A stretch of 64,000 nucleotides of DNA from Lysinibacillus fusiformis (GCF_016925635.1 NZ_CP070490.1:372001-436000), one strand, 5' to 3'. Positions 1-9,053 are shown, numbered from the stretch's first letter. Numbers and translations are program-made. The notes: generated from the letters alone by a model not told the origin.

Positions 1-285
1 GATTTTTGTATAAATGCGTAGAACATCATCAAAGAAAACCTGCTTTACATAATCACATTGTAAATCGGCTACTATTGGTATAGATTGTACATCATCCCCT
101 GCAGAAGGCATTAAAATACCTAAATGTCGGAAATAATCAATTCTTGCTTGCTCAAAATATGTAAAGCTAATTGTATTGTTCATATGACCATACATGTCTG
201 TTTCTGAAAATCGCACGCGTACCTCACTATAAAATGAAAAAGCCTTTTCCCACTCTTGAAAATTATCGATATAATTTGCCTTCAT
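1..285 (-). CDS. ysmA: Acyl-CoA thioesterase, hotdog fold (partial, N-terminal 95 residues)
   Basis: Reading the minus strand from an ATG at 285 gives 95 open codons that run off the window edge, so the C-terminus is missing. The N-terminal part carries the motif FSETDMYGHMNN at about residues 27-38, the catalytic Asp/His-Asn loop of 4-hydroxybenzoyl-CoA/YbgC-type thioesterases, followed by the long hotdog helix. AGGGGATGG lies just upstream as ribosome binding site. In B. subtilis ysmA also follows sdhB, which supports the name. Here a 0.5-kb repeat element separates the two genes. Substrate is unknown; a role in hydrolysing short or aberrant acyl-CoAs is inference from the family. Confidence 0.8.
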   Translation of the reverse strand, partial: MKANYIDNFQEWEKAFSFYSEVRVRFSETDMYGHMNNTISFTYFEQARIDYFRHLGILMPSAGDDVQSIPIVADLQCDYVKQVFFDDVLRIYTKI

Positions 286-447
286 GATATACCATCCCCT
301 GTCATGTAATTGCCCGTCTGATCATCAACCTAGTTATGATGACGGTTAACAAAATGAATACATGTTCATTATAAAAGAAAATGCTATATTATCATAGAAA
401 AAACGCGAATAATCATCTTGTTGACTATTCATTTCTATAACTATAAA

Positions 448-479
448 AAACTCCCTCACACTGAAGTGTAAGGGAGTTT
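448..479 (-). terminator. Distal sdh terminator copy with intact T-tract
   Basis: A 14-bp stem with one C/A mismatch and a TGAA loop, read on the minus strand, is followed by six T. It lies about 560 bp beyond sdhB, on the far side of a repeat element, and nearly duplicates the hairpin at 999-1029. Confidence 0.8.
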
Positions 480-998
480 CATGTTGTTGAAAAAAGATGA
501 TGTCAACGGCAGAAAAAGCAACTTTGCAAGGTGAGGGGTTGATTTCCGTTCCGCCAGCATCCTTTCCAGGGGGCGTCCGAGGAGCCGCTTCACTCACTTC
601 CGTTCGCTCCAGGGTCTCCTCTGTGACGCTAAATCCCCTAGGAGTGACGCTGGCTCCACTCCAATCAACCATTCTGCAAAAGTGTCTTTACTTTTTTTCA
701 TAGTAGCATAGCGATCAAATCGCCCATTAACTGTATTCTTAGAGGGGATAGGCTCTTATTTTCAATGTGGAGAAGTGATGCGTGAGAACTTTATTTGAAA
801 ACCTTTGCTAAAAAGGTAACACTTTTGTGGATTGGAGTGGAAGGCTACTTGACTCCCGTGGGATAGCGAGACAGGCGAAGCCCTGCACGGAGCGGTAGCG
901 GAGGAAGCGATTCGGCGCTCGCCCACAGGAAAGCAAGTAGCCTGCAACGGAAATCCATTTCTACCTTTCAATTGACAGTTTTGTTTTTCAACACTAAG
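480..998. repeat. Interspersed 0.5-kb repeat element, copy 1 (between two terminator copies)
   Basis: About 519 bp lying exactly between two copies of the sdh terminator. It matches the segment 57964-58451 along its whole length in opposite orientation, with small indels in the middle. It consists of two related arms of roughly 140 bp in inverted orientation (about 535-670 and 830-965), each containing a GGATTTCCGTT/GTTGATTTCCGTT end and a TCCACTCCAATCAA-like end. The outermost bases form an imperfect terminal inverted repeat (TTTCTTAGTGTTGAAAAA against TTTCATGTTGTTGAAAAA). GC is clearly higher than in the surroundings. Open frames in it are not genes: they recur in the other copy and have no ribosome binding site. 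This resembles the non-coding intergenic repeats common in Bacillaceae. Confidence 0.85.
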
Positions 999-1029
999 AA
1001 ACTCCCTCACACAAAGTGTAAGGGAGTTT
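999..1029 (-). terminator. sdhB-proximal terminator hairpin copy, T-tract interrupted
   Basis: The 14-bp stem with AAA loop lies 14 bp beyond the sdhB stop. On the minus strand the stem ends in TTT and is then followed by CTTAGTG, the end of the repeat element, so the poly-U run is cut short. Sequence is nearly the same as the hairpin at 448-479. Confidence 0.7.
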
Positions 1030-1043
1030 AGCTTGTCCGTATA

Positions 1044-1823
1044 TTAGTCTACGTAGTGGTCAGAACCGAAGAAGTTACGGAACATTTGCACTGAAGTAGC
1101 ACGGTTTAATGAAGCGATTGATGTTGTTAAAGGAATCCCTTTTGGACATGCAGCAACACAGTTTTGAGAGTTACCACAGTTCGCAAGACCACCATCGCCC
1201 ATAATCGCATTTAAACGTTCGTCTTTAATCATAGCACCAGTTGGGTGAGTGTTGAAAAGACGTACTTGTGATAATGGAGCTGGCCCGATGAATGAAGCTT
1301 TTTCAGATACGTTCGGACATGCTTCCATACATACACCACAAGTCATACATTTAGATAATTCATAAGCCCATTGACGTTTACCTTCTGGCATACGTGGACC
1401 TTCACCTAAATCATACGTACCATCGATTGGTACCCATGCTTTAACTTTTTTAAGCGCGTTGAACATACGTTCACGGTCAACTTGTAGGTCACGAATAACA
1501 GGGAATGTCTTCATTGGCTCCAATTTAATTGGTTCAGTCAATTGGTCAACAAGTGTTGAACATGATTGACGTGGACGGCCATTGATCACCATTGAACATG
1601 CACCACAAACTTCTTCTAAACAGTTCATATCCCATGATACTGGCGATGTGTTTTCACCATTTTCAGTAACAGGATTTTTTTGAATTTCCATTAAAATAGA
1701 AATTACGTTCATACCATGACGGTAAGGCACTTGGAATTTTTGCCAGTAGCTATCGCCGCCCTGTGTATCTTGACGTAAGACTTCTACTTTAACCATTCTT
1801 CCAGTATTAGCTGAGATTTGCAT
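1044..1823 (-). CDS. sdhB: Succinate dehydrogenase iron-sulfur subunit
   Basis: 259 residues. Passes electrons from the flavin of SdhA to membrane cytochrome b558 (SdhC) in the TCA cycle and respiratory chain. The N-terminal ferredoxin domain has the 2Fe-2S cysteines in CLEEVCGAC with C88 following (about residues 68-88). The C-terminal domain has CMTCGVCMEACP and CGNSQNCVAACPKG for the 4Fe-4S and 3Fe-4S clusters. Length fits the Gram-positive family. AAAGGAG stands 9 nt before the ATG, and the gene begins only 5 bp after sdhA ends, so it is the last gene of sdhCAB. Transcription ends at the duplicated terminator downstream. Confidence 0.97.
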   Translation of the reverse strand: MQISANTGRMVKVEVLRQDTQGGDSYWQKFQVPYRHGMNVISILMEIQKNPVTENGENTSPVSWDMNCLEEVCGACSMVINGRPRQSCSTLVDQLTEPIKLEPMKTFPVIRDLQVDRERMFNALKKVKAWVPIDGTYDLGEGPRMPEGKRQWAYELSKCMTCGVCMEACPNVSEKASFIGPAPLSQVRLFNTHPTGAMIKDERLNAIMGDGGLANCGNSQNCVAACPKGIPLTTSIASLNRATSVQMFRNFFGSDHYVD

Positions 1824-1828
1824 AACTT

Positions 1829-3583
1829 TTAGTCTCCTTTCGCAGAGTAGTCGCGTTTACGTGGTGGGATTAAAGAAACGTCGACTTCTTGGTACGTGAT
1901 GATTGGATTACCAGTAGTTGGGTCAAACTTCGCCATTGTTGTTTTCAAGAATTGCTCGTCATCACGGTTAGGGAAATCAGGTTTATAGTGTGCACCACGA
2001 GATTCATTACGTAATAGTGCACCTTTTGTCATTACTTTTGCAAGCACTAACATATTTTTTAGCTGACGTGTAAAGTGCGCGCCTTGATTGCTCCATTTTT
2101 GCGTATCGTTGATGTTGATGTTGTTCCAGCGCTCAGTAAGCTCATCAAGTTTTTTCAATGTATCTTCAAGCTGATCATTGTAACGTACTACAGTCATTGT
2201 AGCAGTCATCATTTCACCAAGCTCTTTATGCAGTAAGTAAGCGTTTTCTGTGCCTTCCATTTTCATGATAGCATCCCATTTCGCTTGTTCCTCTGTTACA
2301 CGAGCATCGTAAATCTCTTGTGGAAGATCTTCAGCATGCTTTTTAAGATGTTTTACATAATCTACTGCGTTTGGTCCTGCAACCATACCACCGTAAATAG
2401 CAGATAATAATGAGTTTGCACCAAGACGGTTTGCACCATGTTGAGAGTAATCACATTCACCTGCTGCAAATAGACCAGGAATTTCAGTCATTTGATTGTA
2501 GTCAACCCATAATCCACCCATTGAATAGTGAACTGCTGGGAAAATTTTCATTGGTAATTTACGTGGGTCATCCCCTACGAATTTTTCGTAGATTTCGATG
2601 ATACCACCAAGTTTAACGTCCAATTCATGTGGATCTTTATGTGAAAGATCTAGGTATACCATGTTTTCGCCATTGATACCAAGTTTTTGGTTTACACAAA
2701 CGTCGAAAATTTCACGTGTTGCAATATCACGTGGTACTAAGTTACCATAAGCTGGGTATTTCTCTTCTAAGAAGTACCAAGGTTTACCGTCTTTATAAGT
2801 CCAAATACGACCACCTTCACCACGAGCTGATTCTGACATTAGACGGTTTTTGTCATCTCCAGGAATCGCTGTTGGGTGAATTTGAATGAATTCACCATTC
2901 GCATATGAAGCACCTTGTTGATAAACGATAGAAGCAGCAGAACCTGTGTTAATAACAGAGTTTGTTGTTTTACCGAAGATAATACCAGGGCCACCAGTCG
3001 CCATAATAACAGCGTCTGCACGGAATGATTTAATTTCTTCTGTACGCATATCTTGCGCTACGATACCACGGCAAACGCCGTCTTCATCGATAATAACACC
3101 AAGGAATTCCCAGTGTTCATATTTATTTACTAAACCAGCTACTTCATGAGAACGAACTTGCTCATCTAGCGCATATAGTAATTGTTGACCAGTTGTTGCA
3201 CCAGAGAAAGCTGTACGGTGCATTAAAGTACCACCAAAACGACGGAAATCTAAAAGTCCTTCTGGTGTACGGTTGAACATAACACCCATACGGTCCATTA
3301 AGTGGATAATGCCAGGTGCTGCGTCACACATACCTTTTACTGGTGGTTGGTTCGCTAAGAAGTCCCCACCATATACTGTATCATCAAAGTGAATCCATGG
3401 AGAATCCCCTTCACCTTTTGTATTTACCGCACCATTAATTCCGCCTTGCGCACAAACAGAGTGTGAGCGTTTTACAGGAACTAATGAGAATAAATCAACT
3501 TCAGTACCAACTTCAGCTGCTTTAATCGTTGCCATCAGACCGGCAAGACCACCGCCGACAACAATTATTTTGCTTTTCGCCAT
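1829..3583 (-). CDS. sdhA: Succinate dehydrogenase flavoprotein subunit
   Basis: 584 residues, normal length for the Bacillus-type enzyme. Oxidises succinate to fumarate at a covalently bound FAD. Visible are the Rossmann motif GGGLAGLMA near residue 10, the SHSVCAQGG segment whose His (about residue 41) carries the covalent flavin, the HPTA substrate loop, the catalytic ARGEGGR segment, and HGANRLGANSLL near residue 390. It sits between sdhC (66-bp gap) and sdhB (5-bp gap) in the usual order C-A-B. Confidence 0.97.
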   Translation of the reverse strand: MAKSKIIVVGGGLAGLMATIKAAEVGTEVDLFSLVPVKRSHSVCAQGGINGAVNTKGEGDSPWIHFDDTVYGGDFLANQPPVKGMCDAAPGIIHLMDRMGVMFNRTPEGLLDFRRFGGTLMHRTAFSGATTGQQLLYALDEQVRSHEVAGLVNKYEHWEFLGVIIDEDGVCRGIVAQDMRTEEIKSFRADAVIMATGGPGIIFGKTTNSVINTGSAASIVYQQGASYANGEFIQIHPTAIPGDDKNRLMSESARGEGGRIWTYKDGKPWYFLEEKYPAYGNLVPRDIATREIFDVCVNQKLGINGENMVYLDLSHKDPHELDVKLGGIIEIYEKFVGDDPRKLPMKIFPAVHYSMGGLWVDYNQMTEIPGLFAAGECDYSQHGANRLGANSLLSAIYGGMVAGPNAVDYVKHLKKHAEDLPQEIYDARVTEEQAKWDAIMKMEGTENAYLLHKELGEMMTATMTVVRYNDQLEDTLKKLDELTERWNNININDTQKWSNQGAHFTRQLKNMLVLAKVMTKGALLRNESRGAHYKPDFPNRDDEQFLKTTMAKFDPTTGNPIITYQEVDVSLIPPRKRDYSAKGD

Positions 3584-3649
3584 GATTATTTCTCACTCCT
3601 CTTAAAAAATTGCAATGATTGCATGTGCTCTATCGTAGCTTCTATTGAA

Positions 3650-4258
3650 TTATACGAAAGCTAAAATAGCTGCCACACCAACTACACTTAGAATTACGAA
3701 AATAATGTTTGTTACGTAAGTAGCAATCTTTTGAGACTGAGGAGATTGTGTAATACCCCAGCTTACTAGGAATGCCCATAAACCGTTAGATAAGTGGAAA
3801 GTTGCTGATAAAATACCAACAATGTAGAATCCAAGCATGAATGGATTAGCAACGATATTCGCCATCATGTCGTAATCAACGTGTGTGCCAAGTGCTTTTT
3901 GAATACGAGTTTGGAAAATATGCCATGCGATGAATATCACTAAGAATACACCAGTAAAACGTTGTAAAGAGAACATCCAGTTACGGTACGTGCTGAAACG
4001 TCCTGTGTTTGGTGTAGCAGTGAATGCAATGTAGACACCATAGAATGCGTGGAACATTAATGGAATATAGATGACAATCCATTCAACTAGGATAAGGAAT
4101 GGAATCTTTTCCATTACTGCGGTAGCATCGTTGTAACTTTCTGCCCCGCCTGTTGCTGTAAAGTTAATGAACAGGTGCATCGTTAAAAACAGACCTACTG
4201 GAATGATCCCAAGTAGAGAATGTAAGCGACGCCATAAAAACTCTCGATCTTTCGACAA
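3650..4258 (-). CDS. sdhC: Succinate dehydrogenase cytochrome b558 subunit
   Basis: 202 residues with five hydrophobic segments, the fused di-heme b558 anchor of Firmicutes that binds SdhAB to the membrane and reduces menaquinone. Heme-ligand histidines are seen in the first segments (RRLHSLLG, MHLF), in MFHAFYG and in FIAWHIF. The start is a TTG preceded by AAGGGGGG, which gives the MSKDREFLWRRLHS N-terminus typical of the family. First gene of sdhCAB; a good sigma-A promoter lies about 115 bp upstream. Confidence 0.95.
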   Translation of the reverse strand: MSKDREFLWRRLHSLLGIIPVGLFLTMHLFINFTATGGAESYNDATAVMEKIPFLILVEWIVIYIPLMFHAFYGVYIAFTATPNTGRFSTYRNWMFSLQRFTGVFLVIFIAWHIFQTRIQKALGTHVDYDMMANIVANPFMLGFYIVGILSATFHLSNGLWAFLVSWGITQSPQSQKIATYVTNIIFVILSVVGVAAILAFV

Positions 4259-4369
4259 GACTGTTACCCCCCTTAGTACTTAAAATAGCACAACAAAAGA
4301 AGTCATCATTTTGTAAATGATACTTCATTGACTGTGTATTTCATCATGGTACAATATTATGACATGTTT

Positions 4370-4398
4370 ATTGTACTCTCAAGAGCTACGAGCGTCAA
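4370..4398 (-). promoter_or_regulatory. Sigma-A promoter of sdhCAB
   Basis: On the minus strand TTGACG (4393-4398), a 17-bp spacer and TACAAT (4370-4375). It would give an untranslated leader of about 105 nt before the sdhC TTG start. Confidence 0.7.
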
Positions 4399-4530
4399 GG
4401 CAACTCGGAGTTTTTCATAGAGCTTATTAAAGAACTAATCTAGTACATGATGCGTCGTTTTTTCTCGAAAAATCTATCATTACTTTATTACCGTTAAATT
4501 TTAAGAAAATTCTAAGAAAGAAGGATAACA

Positions 4531-4965
4531 ATGTTAAACACTCCATCTCCTACAATCTCATCATTTGGCTATGAGATCATTCGTGATCATATTCTATCTT
4601 CTATACTCGGTAAACATGAAGATGATGTCCTTTATTGGGCAGGTAAAGAGCTTGCTCGCAAGTTCCCATGTAAAAGTCAAGATGAACTTATCGCATTTTT
4701 CGCAGATGCCTGCTGGGGTACATTAGAGCTTATGAAGGAATCAAAGGATGGACGCATTTTCCAGTTGACAAACGACCCTGAAATTCTGCAAATTAAACAA
4801 CGTAGCTTTAAACTTGAAGCAGGATTTATAGCAGAGCAAATTCAACTAGCTAAAGGCTACCTTACAGAATGCTATAATGAAAAGCGAGAAAAGCAACAAT
4901 ACGTCATGTTTACAGTCAAATGGGACGTCAAAGAACGTATTATGAATACCATTCCCTCAGAGTAA
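4531..4965 (+). CDS. yslB: YslB family protein (DUF2507)
   Basis: 144 residues, recognised as the small YslB/DUF2507 family, related to the heme-NO-binding-like/V4R fold; biochemical function unknown. It contains the family pattern FGYEIIRD near residue 12, YWAGKELAR near residue 35 and GFIAEQIQ near residue 101. It is divergent from sdhC and convergent with lysC, the same position as in B. subtilis. AGAAGGAT precedes the ATG. A terminator follows directly. Confidence 0.85.
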   Translation: MLNTPSPTISSFGYEIIRDHILSSILGKHEDDVLYWAGKELARKFPCKSQDELIAFFADACWGTLELMKESKDGRIFQLTNDPEILQIKQRSFKLEAGFIAEQIQLAKGYLTECYNEKREKQQYVMFTVKWDVKERIMNTIPSE

Positions 4966-4969
4966 TAAA

Positions 4970-5004
4970 AAGGATTGTCTCCCCCTAACGGGATGACAAT
5001 CCTT
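4970..5004 (+). terminator. yslB terminator
   Basis: 10-bp perfect outer stem (AAGGATTGTC/GACAATCCTT) with an inner CCCC/GGG, followed by CTTTTTT on the plus strand. The A-rich other side may let it serve lysC as well. Confidence 0.8.
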
Positions 5005-5058
5005 CTTTTTTCTTCCTTTAATTTCGGACAATTACATAAAATGCTGTTTCTTCTATTA

Positions 5059-5550
5059 TTATATGTAAAGTGCTTGCTCTAAATTAAACTCATCATGCAG
5101 TGCATTAGCTGCTTGGATCATATCATCCTGTGGTACAACAACAGAAACTTTTATTTCAGAAGTACTCACCATTTTCACAGGGATATTTTCACGACGCAAC
5201 CGATCAAACATACGAGCAGCAACACCTGGATTAGAGGCCATGCCTGAACCAATAATGGAAACTTTCGCTAACCCTATTTCGAAGTCTGCAAAACTAAATC
5301 CGAGTGATAATTTACTATCTTCTAGAACACGTAATGCTTCTGCAAATTCCTCTTTTAAAATGGAAAACGAAACAGTTGGTTTCAGCCCATCAATAATGGC
5401 TTGAACAATAATATCTACATTAATGCGGTTCTCAGCAAGAATAGTAAATATATCTGCTAATGAAGCATTAGATAAAGCATCATACCCTACTGTTAAACGA
5501 ATAATATCTGATTCAAAGGCCACGCCACGAACAACTAAGTTTTTTTCCAT
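5059..5550 (-). CDS. lysC: Aspartokinase beta subunit from internal in-frame start
   Basis: An in-frame ATG at 5550 is preceded by AAGGAGG with 8-nt spacing, much better than expected by chance inside a gene. It would give a 163-residue protein made of the two ACT domains only. B. subtilis aspartokinase II is known to be an alpha2-beta2 enzyme whose beta chain comes from such an internal start, with the same length. The regulatory chain thus seems kept even though the kinase domain of alpha has diverged. Confidence 0.75.
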   Translation of the reverse strand: MEKNLVVRGVAFESDIIRLTVGYDALSNASLADIFTILAENRINVDIIVQAIIDGLKPTVSFSILKEEFAEALRVLEDSKLSLGFSFADFEIGLAKVSIIGSGMASNPGVAARMFDRLRRENIPVKMVSTSEIKVSVVVPQDDMIQAANALHDEFNLEQALYI

Positions 5551-6294
5551 TTCCACTTCCTCCTTCAATAAAGTGCCTACTGACTCTACTAAACTTGAGC
5601 GTATGATAACAGGCATTTGAAATTTCTTTGCTAACTCCACCGCACGTGGATGTATGACATGAGATCCTAAATGAGATAATTCTAACATTTCATCATAGGA
5701 AATTTCCTGTAGCTTTTGGGCATGTGTCACATAACATGGATCTGCTGTATAAACACCGTCCACATTTGTATACATATCAGCTCGCTCCGCTTCCAATGCG
5801 ATGGCAAGCGCTACAGCTGCCGTTTCAGCTCCACCTTTCCCAAGCATGGTGATATTGTGATCTTCGTCAACCCCTTGTTCCCCAGCAATGACTACAATTT
5901 GCCCCTGTGCAAAGTGTTCTTCGATTCGACTAACATCAATATAGTCGATACGCGCATGCTGATACATACCATCCGTATGAATACCTGCCTGCCATCCAGT
6001 CAGAGACACAGCCTCATAGCCTGCTTCCTGTAAGGCAATGGCAAATAAAGCACTAGATAATTGAGAGCCTGTAGACAAAACTGCATCTAATTCTCGTTTT
6101 GACGCATCGTCAGTTAGTTGATGTACCATCATTTTCATTTCTTTGGCAGTATGTCCCATTGCTGCAACAACTACCACTACATCAAATCCTCTGTCCTTTT
6201 CAGCAATCGCTTTCCGAGCTGCCTGTTGGATTTGTTCAGTAGAAGCTAATGCAGCTCCTCCAAACTTCATCACAATTTTAGCCATTTCTTTCAT
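5059..6294 (-). CDS. lysC: Aspartokinase II-like protein (alpha subunit), divergent active site
   Basis: 411 residues: amino-acid kinase domain (about 6-235) and two C-terminal ACT domains. The family phosphorylates aspartate at the head of the lysine/diaminopimelate pathway. Position between yslB and uvrC, length, the lysine riboswitch upstream and the internal beta start all match B. subtilis lysC. However several normally fixed kinase residues differ: KFGGAA instead of KFGGTS (10-15), STGSQ instead of the usual GE (74-78), GKGGAET instead of GRGGSDT (152-158), YTNVDG instead of YTDVDG (175-180) and DPC instead of DPR (185-187). The fold is clear, but aspartokinase activity should not be assumed. 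Confidence 0.8.
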   Translation of the reverse strand: MKEMAKIVMKFGGAALASTEQIQQAARKAIAEKDRGFDVVVVVAAMGHTAKEMKMMVHQLTDDASKRELDAVLSTGSQLSSALFAIALQEAGYEAVSLTGWQAGIHTDGMYQHARIDYIDVSRIEEHFAQGQIVVIAGEQGVDEDHNITMLGKGGAETAAVALAIALEAERADMYTNVDGVYTADPCYVTHAQKLQEISYDEMLELSHLGSHVIHPRAVELAKKFQMPVIIRSSLVESVGTLLKEEVEMEKNLVVRGVAFESDIIRLTVGYDALSNASLADIFTILAENRINVDIIVQAIIDGLKPTVSFSILKEEFAEALRVLEDSKLSLGFSFADFEIGLAKVSIIGSGMASNPGVAARMFDRLRRENIPVKMVSTSEIKVSVVVPQDDMIQAANALHDEFNLEQALYI

Positions 6295-6359
6295 TCTCCC
6301 TTCCAGTCCATGTATTTCACCTAATTACAGGAGACAAAACCGTTTCTAGAAAAACTAAA

Positions 6360-6686
6360 AGGCAGCCTCCACATAACGTGAAAGCTGCCTATAACATGTA
6401 CAATAATCGTAACTTGCGCATGTGTGATAGCTCTCCGAAACGTTTAGAATCGACAGTCTTACATTTCTTAAATGCAAAACCAGTACAGCAATGGAAACAA
6501 CAACGCTGGACTTCGGCAAGCTCCCCTTTCACACAATATCTCTGGACTTGTCCATCCTCCATTGTGTTACTCTTGAATCTTGCACCTCTATCATCACCTT
6601 AAAGTGAATGTATTCAATTCATTAAGCCTTAGCGTAAATAAGCTAGTCACGCCAGTTAGCTCTCCATAACATTAAAAACAATGTTA
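6360..6686 (-). ncRNA. Lysine riboswitch (L-box) of lysC
   Basis: On the minus strand the leader shows the L-box hallmarks: GATAGAGGTGC (around 6582-6592) with CAAGAGTA after it, AAAGGGGAGCTTGCCGAAG (about 6510-6530), and finally a terminator stem GGCAGC/GCTGCC at 6360-6390 followed by TTTTAGTTTTT. Lysine binding is expected to favour the terminator and stop transcription into lysC. This also explains the gene-free 410 bp between lysC and uvrC. Confidence 0.9.
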
Positions 6687-6692
6687 TTTATA

Positions 6693-6721
6693 ACCATAGC
6701 ACATGCCTATTCCTTTGACAA
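6693..6721 (-). promoter_or_regulatory. Putative promoter of the lysC riboswitch transcript
   Basis: Minus strand TTGTCA (6716-6721), 17-bp spacer, TGC-TATGGT (extended -10, 6693-6698). It lies in the last codons of uvrC, so lysC would be transcribed independently. Confidence 0.45.
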
Positions 6722-8497
6722 TGATTCTTGCTGAAAATAGCTAAAAATTTGGCTTGCTAAATTAGCGGGCATCCCTGCCTCCTGTAAAGTTAGCTCGCTC
6801 GCCTCTCGAATTTTTTTGACTGATCCGAAATATTTAAGCAACTGTTGCTTACGTTTTGGTCCTACCCCTTCAATATGATCTAATACAGATTGAATGGCAT
6901 GCTTCTCATGCTGTTGACGCAAGAAGGTAATAGCAAAGCGGTGGACTTCGTCTTGAATTCGTTGTAATAAATAGAAGCCATCACTTGTACGTTTTAAGGC
7001 AATCACCTCTGGCGGATCACCAAACAATAGCTGAGATGTATTATGCTTGTCATCCTTGGCTAAACCAGCAATCGGTATGACAAGACCAAGCTCATCTTCT
7101 AGTACTTCACGGGCTACTTCCATTTGCCCCTTACCACCATCAATTAACACTAAATCTGGTAATGGTAGACCTTCCTTTAAAACACGTATATATCGACGAC
7201 GTATAACCTCCTGCATTGCACCGTAATCATCATGCTTGGCTGCTGTACGCGTTTTATATTTTCGGTATTCCTTTTTTGCAGGCTTCCCATCAATGAAAAC
7301 AACCATGGCAGATACTGCATCCGTTCCATGCATATGACTATTATCAAAAGCCTCAATTCGTAAAGGTGCACTAATACCCATTGCTTCACCTAGTGCCTCA
7401 CAAGCACCAATCGTACGTTCTTCCTGACGTTCTATTAGCTGGAATTTAGCTGCCACAGCAATTTCGGCATTTTTGGTTGCTAATTCAACCAGTTCCTTCT
7501 TTTGTCCTCTTTTTGGTGTAAGGACTTTGATCTCTAATAATTCCGTTAAGATGGCTGCATCAATGGCTTGTGGAATAAAAATTTCTTTTGGCTTAATATG
7601 CTCTGGCTTTTCATAAAAGCGCCCAACAAATGTTAAGAATTCTTCCTCTGCATCCTGATAGATCGGGAAAATCGAGACATCACGCTCAATCAGTTTACCT
7701 TGGCGCACAAAGAAAACCTGAACACACATCCACCCTTTTTCAACGGCATAGCCAAATACATCGCGATTTGTAGTATCACTTGATACTATTTTTTGTTTCT
7801 GCATGACCGTATCAATATGAGCAATTTGATCTCGGAATTCCTTCGCTCTTTCAAATTCTAGGTTTTCAGCGGCTGCAAGCATTTTAACTTCAAGCTCTTT
7901 TTTAACTGCCTCCACACCACCATTGAGAAACTTCGTCATATCCTCAATCATCTCTTGATAAACCTGACCATCAATTTCCTTAACACAAGGTGCTAAGCAT
8001 TGCCCCATGTGATAGTACAAGCAAACCTTGGAGGGTAATTGTACACATTTGCGCAACGGATACAGTCGATCCAATAGTTTTTTCGTTTCGCTCGCTGCAT
8101 AGGCATTCGGATAAGGACCAAAATATTTAGCCTTATCCTTTTTTACCTTCCGTGTCGTAATCAGACGAGGATGTTTTTCATTCGTAATTTTTAAATATGG
8201 ATAGGTCTTATCATCCGTTAACATGACATTATATTTTGGATCATGTAACTTGATGAGATTCAGCTCTAAAATAAGTGCTTCAATATTAGATGATGTCACG
8301 ATATACTCAAAATCTTCTATTTCACCTACAAGTCTTTGAGTTTTTCCTTCATGTGTTCCAGTAAAATAGGAGCGTACACGGTTTTTCAGAACTTTTGCTT
8401 TACCGACATAAATGATTGTCCCTTGTCGATCCTTCATCAAATAGCAGCCAGGCTGATCCGGTAAAATATCCAGTTTTCGCTTTATTAAATCGTTCAT
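6707..8497 (-). CDS. uvrC: Excinuclease ABC subunit C
   Basis: 596 residues. Makes the two incisions around DNA lesions handed over by UvrAB. The N-terminal GIY-YIG nuclease (about 12-95) shows GCYLMKD and [13 protein letters not shown]; a UVR domain that contacts UvrB lies near residue 205 ([13 protein letters not shown]); the RNase H-like nuclease domain has [14 protein letters not shown] and [10 protein letters not shown]; two helix-hairpin-helix motifs close the protein ([17 protein letters not shown]). Full length. It follows trxA in the same direction, as in B. subtilis. Confidence 0.97.
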   Translation of the reverse strand: MNDLIKRKLDILPDQPGCYLMKDRQGTIIYVGKAKVLKNRVRSYFTGTHEGKTQRLVGEIEDFEYIVTSSNIEALILELNLIKLHDPKYNVMLTDDKTYPYLKITNEKHPRLITTRKVKKDKAKYFGPYPNAYAASETKKLLDRLYPLRKCVQLPSKVCLYYHMGQCLAPCVKEIDGQVYQEMIEDMTKFLNGGVEAVKKELEVKMLAAAENLEFERAKEFRDQIAHIDTVMQKQKIVSSDTTNRDVFGYAVEKGWMCVQVFFVRQGKLIERDVSIFPIYQDAEEEFLTFVGRFYEKPEHIKPKEIFIPQAIDAAILTELLEIKVLTPKRGQKKELVELATKNAEIAVAAKFQLIERQEERTIGACEALGEAMGISAPLRIEAFDNSHMHGTDAVSAMVVFIDGKPAKKEYRKYKTRTAAKHDDYGAMQEVIRRRYIRVLKEGLPLPDLVLIDGGKGQMEVAREVLEDELGLVIPIAGLAKDDKHNTSQLLFGDPPEVIALKRTSDGFYLLQRIQDEVHRFAITFLRQQHEKHAIQSVLDHIEGVGPKRKQQLLKYFGSVKKIREASELTLQEAGMPANLASQIFSYFQQESLSKE

Positions 8498-8573
8498 TAC
8501 CTACCTGCCCCCCTAAGTAAAAATTCCCCTCAATGAATCCTATTAGTTATTTTTCTTTATTATATAACGAAAA

Positions 8574-8606
8574 AAAGCCGAACACATCTATTGATGGCTC
8601 GGCTTT
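8574..8606 (-). terminator. trxA terminator
   Basis: Stem AAAGCCGA/TCGGCTTT with a 17-nt loop; seven T follow on the minus strand. Confidence 0.8.
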
Positions 8607-8620
8607 GTGAACTTCATTCA

Positions 8621-8932
8621 TTACGCATGTTTTGCGATAAATGCTTCTAAAGCTTCTTTCGGTTGGAAGCCTACAGTTTTGTCAACTAATTCTCCATCTT
8701 TAAATAATAGTAAAGACGGGATTGACATAATTTGATACTGAGCTGCAGTACCTTGGTTATTGTCAACGTCAACTTTTACAATTTTAGCCGCACTACCTGC
8801 AGCGTCCATTTCTTCAAGAACTGGCCCAATCATTTTACATGGTCCGCACCAAGCAGCCCAAAAGTCTACTAGTACTAACCCTTCTTTAATATCGTCCTGG
8901 AACGTAGCATCTGTTGCATGTACAATTGCCAT
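8621..8932 (-). CDS. trxA: Thioredoxin
   Basis: 103 residues, the whole thioredoxin fold. The redox motif WCGPC is at about 28-32, with the cis-Pro loop MSIPS near 73. General cytoplasmic disulfide reductase for ribonucleotide reductase, peroxiredoxins and others. Preceded by AAGGAGG. Own terminator downstream; uvrC is the next gene. In this window it could also supply reducing power to the sulfur operon at 40-53 kb, but that is only inference. Confidence 0.97.
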   Translation of the reverse strand: MAIVHATDATFQDDIKEGLVLVDFWAAWCGPCKMIGPVLEEMDAAGSAAKIVKVDVDNNQGTAAQYQIMSIPSLLLFKDGELVDKTVGFQPKEALEAFIAKHA

Positions 8933-9053
8933 TTGAAATCCTCCTTAAACTTACTATGATTGTAGTATAGCATGGATAAATTCACTTGAGCGAACAATCT
9001 GCCTACAATGTATTTTTTATGCAAAACTGTGTCGAAAAATTAAATGACAGCCA

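Noticed and set aside
346..1010. Open frames of 68-108 codons inside the first repeat element
   Set aside because: The same frames recur in the second copy of the element at 58334-58526, run through terminator hairpins, lack ribosome sites and have no protein character. They are by-products of a GC-rich non-coding repeat.
6378..6602. 74-codon plus-strand frame before lysC
   Set aside because: It is the complement of the lysine riboswitch.
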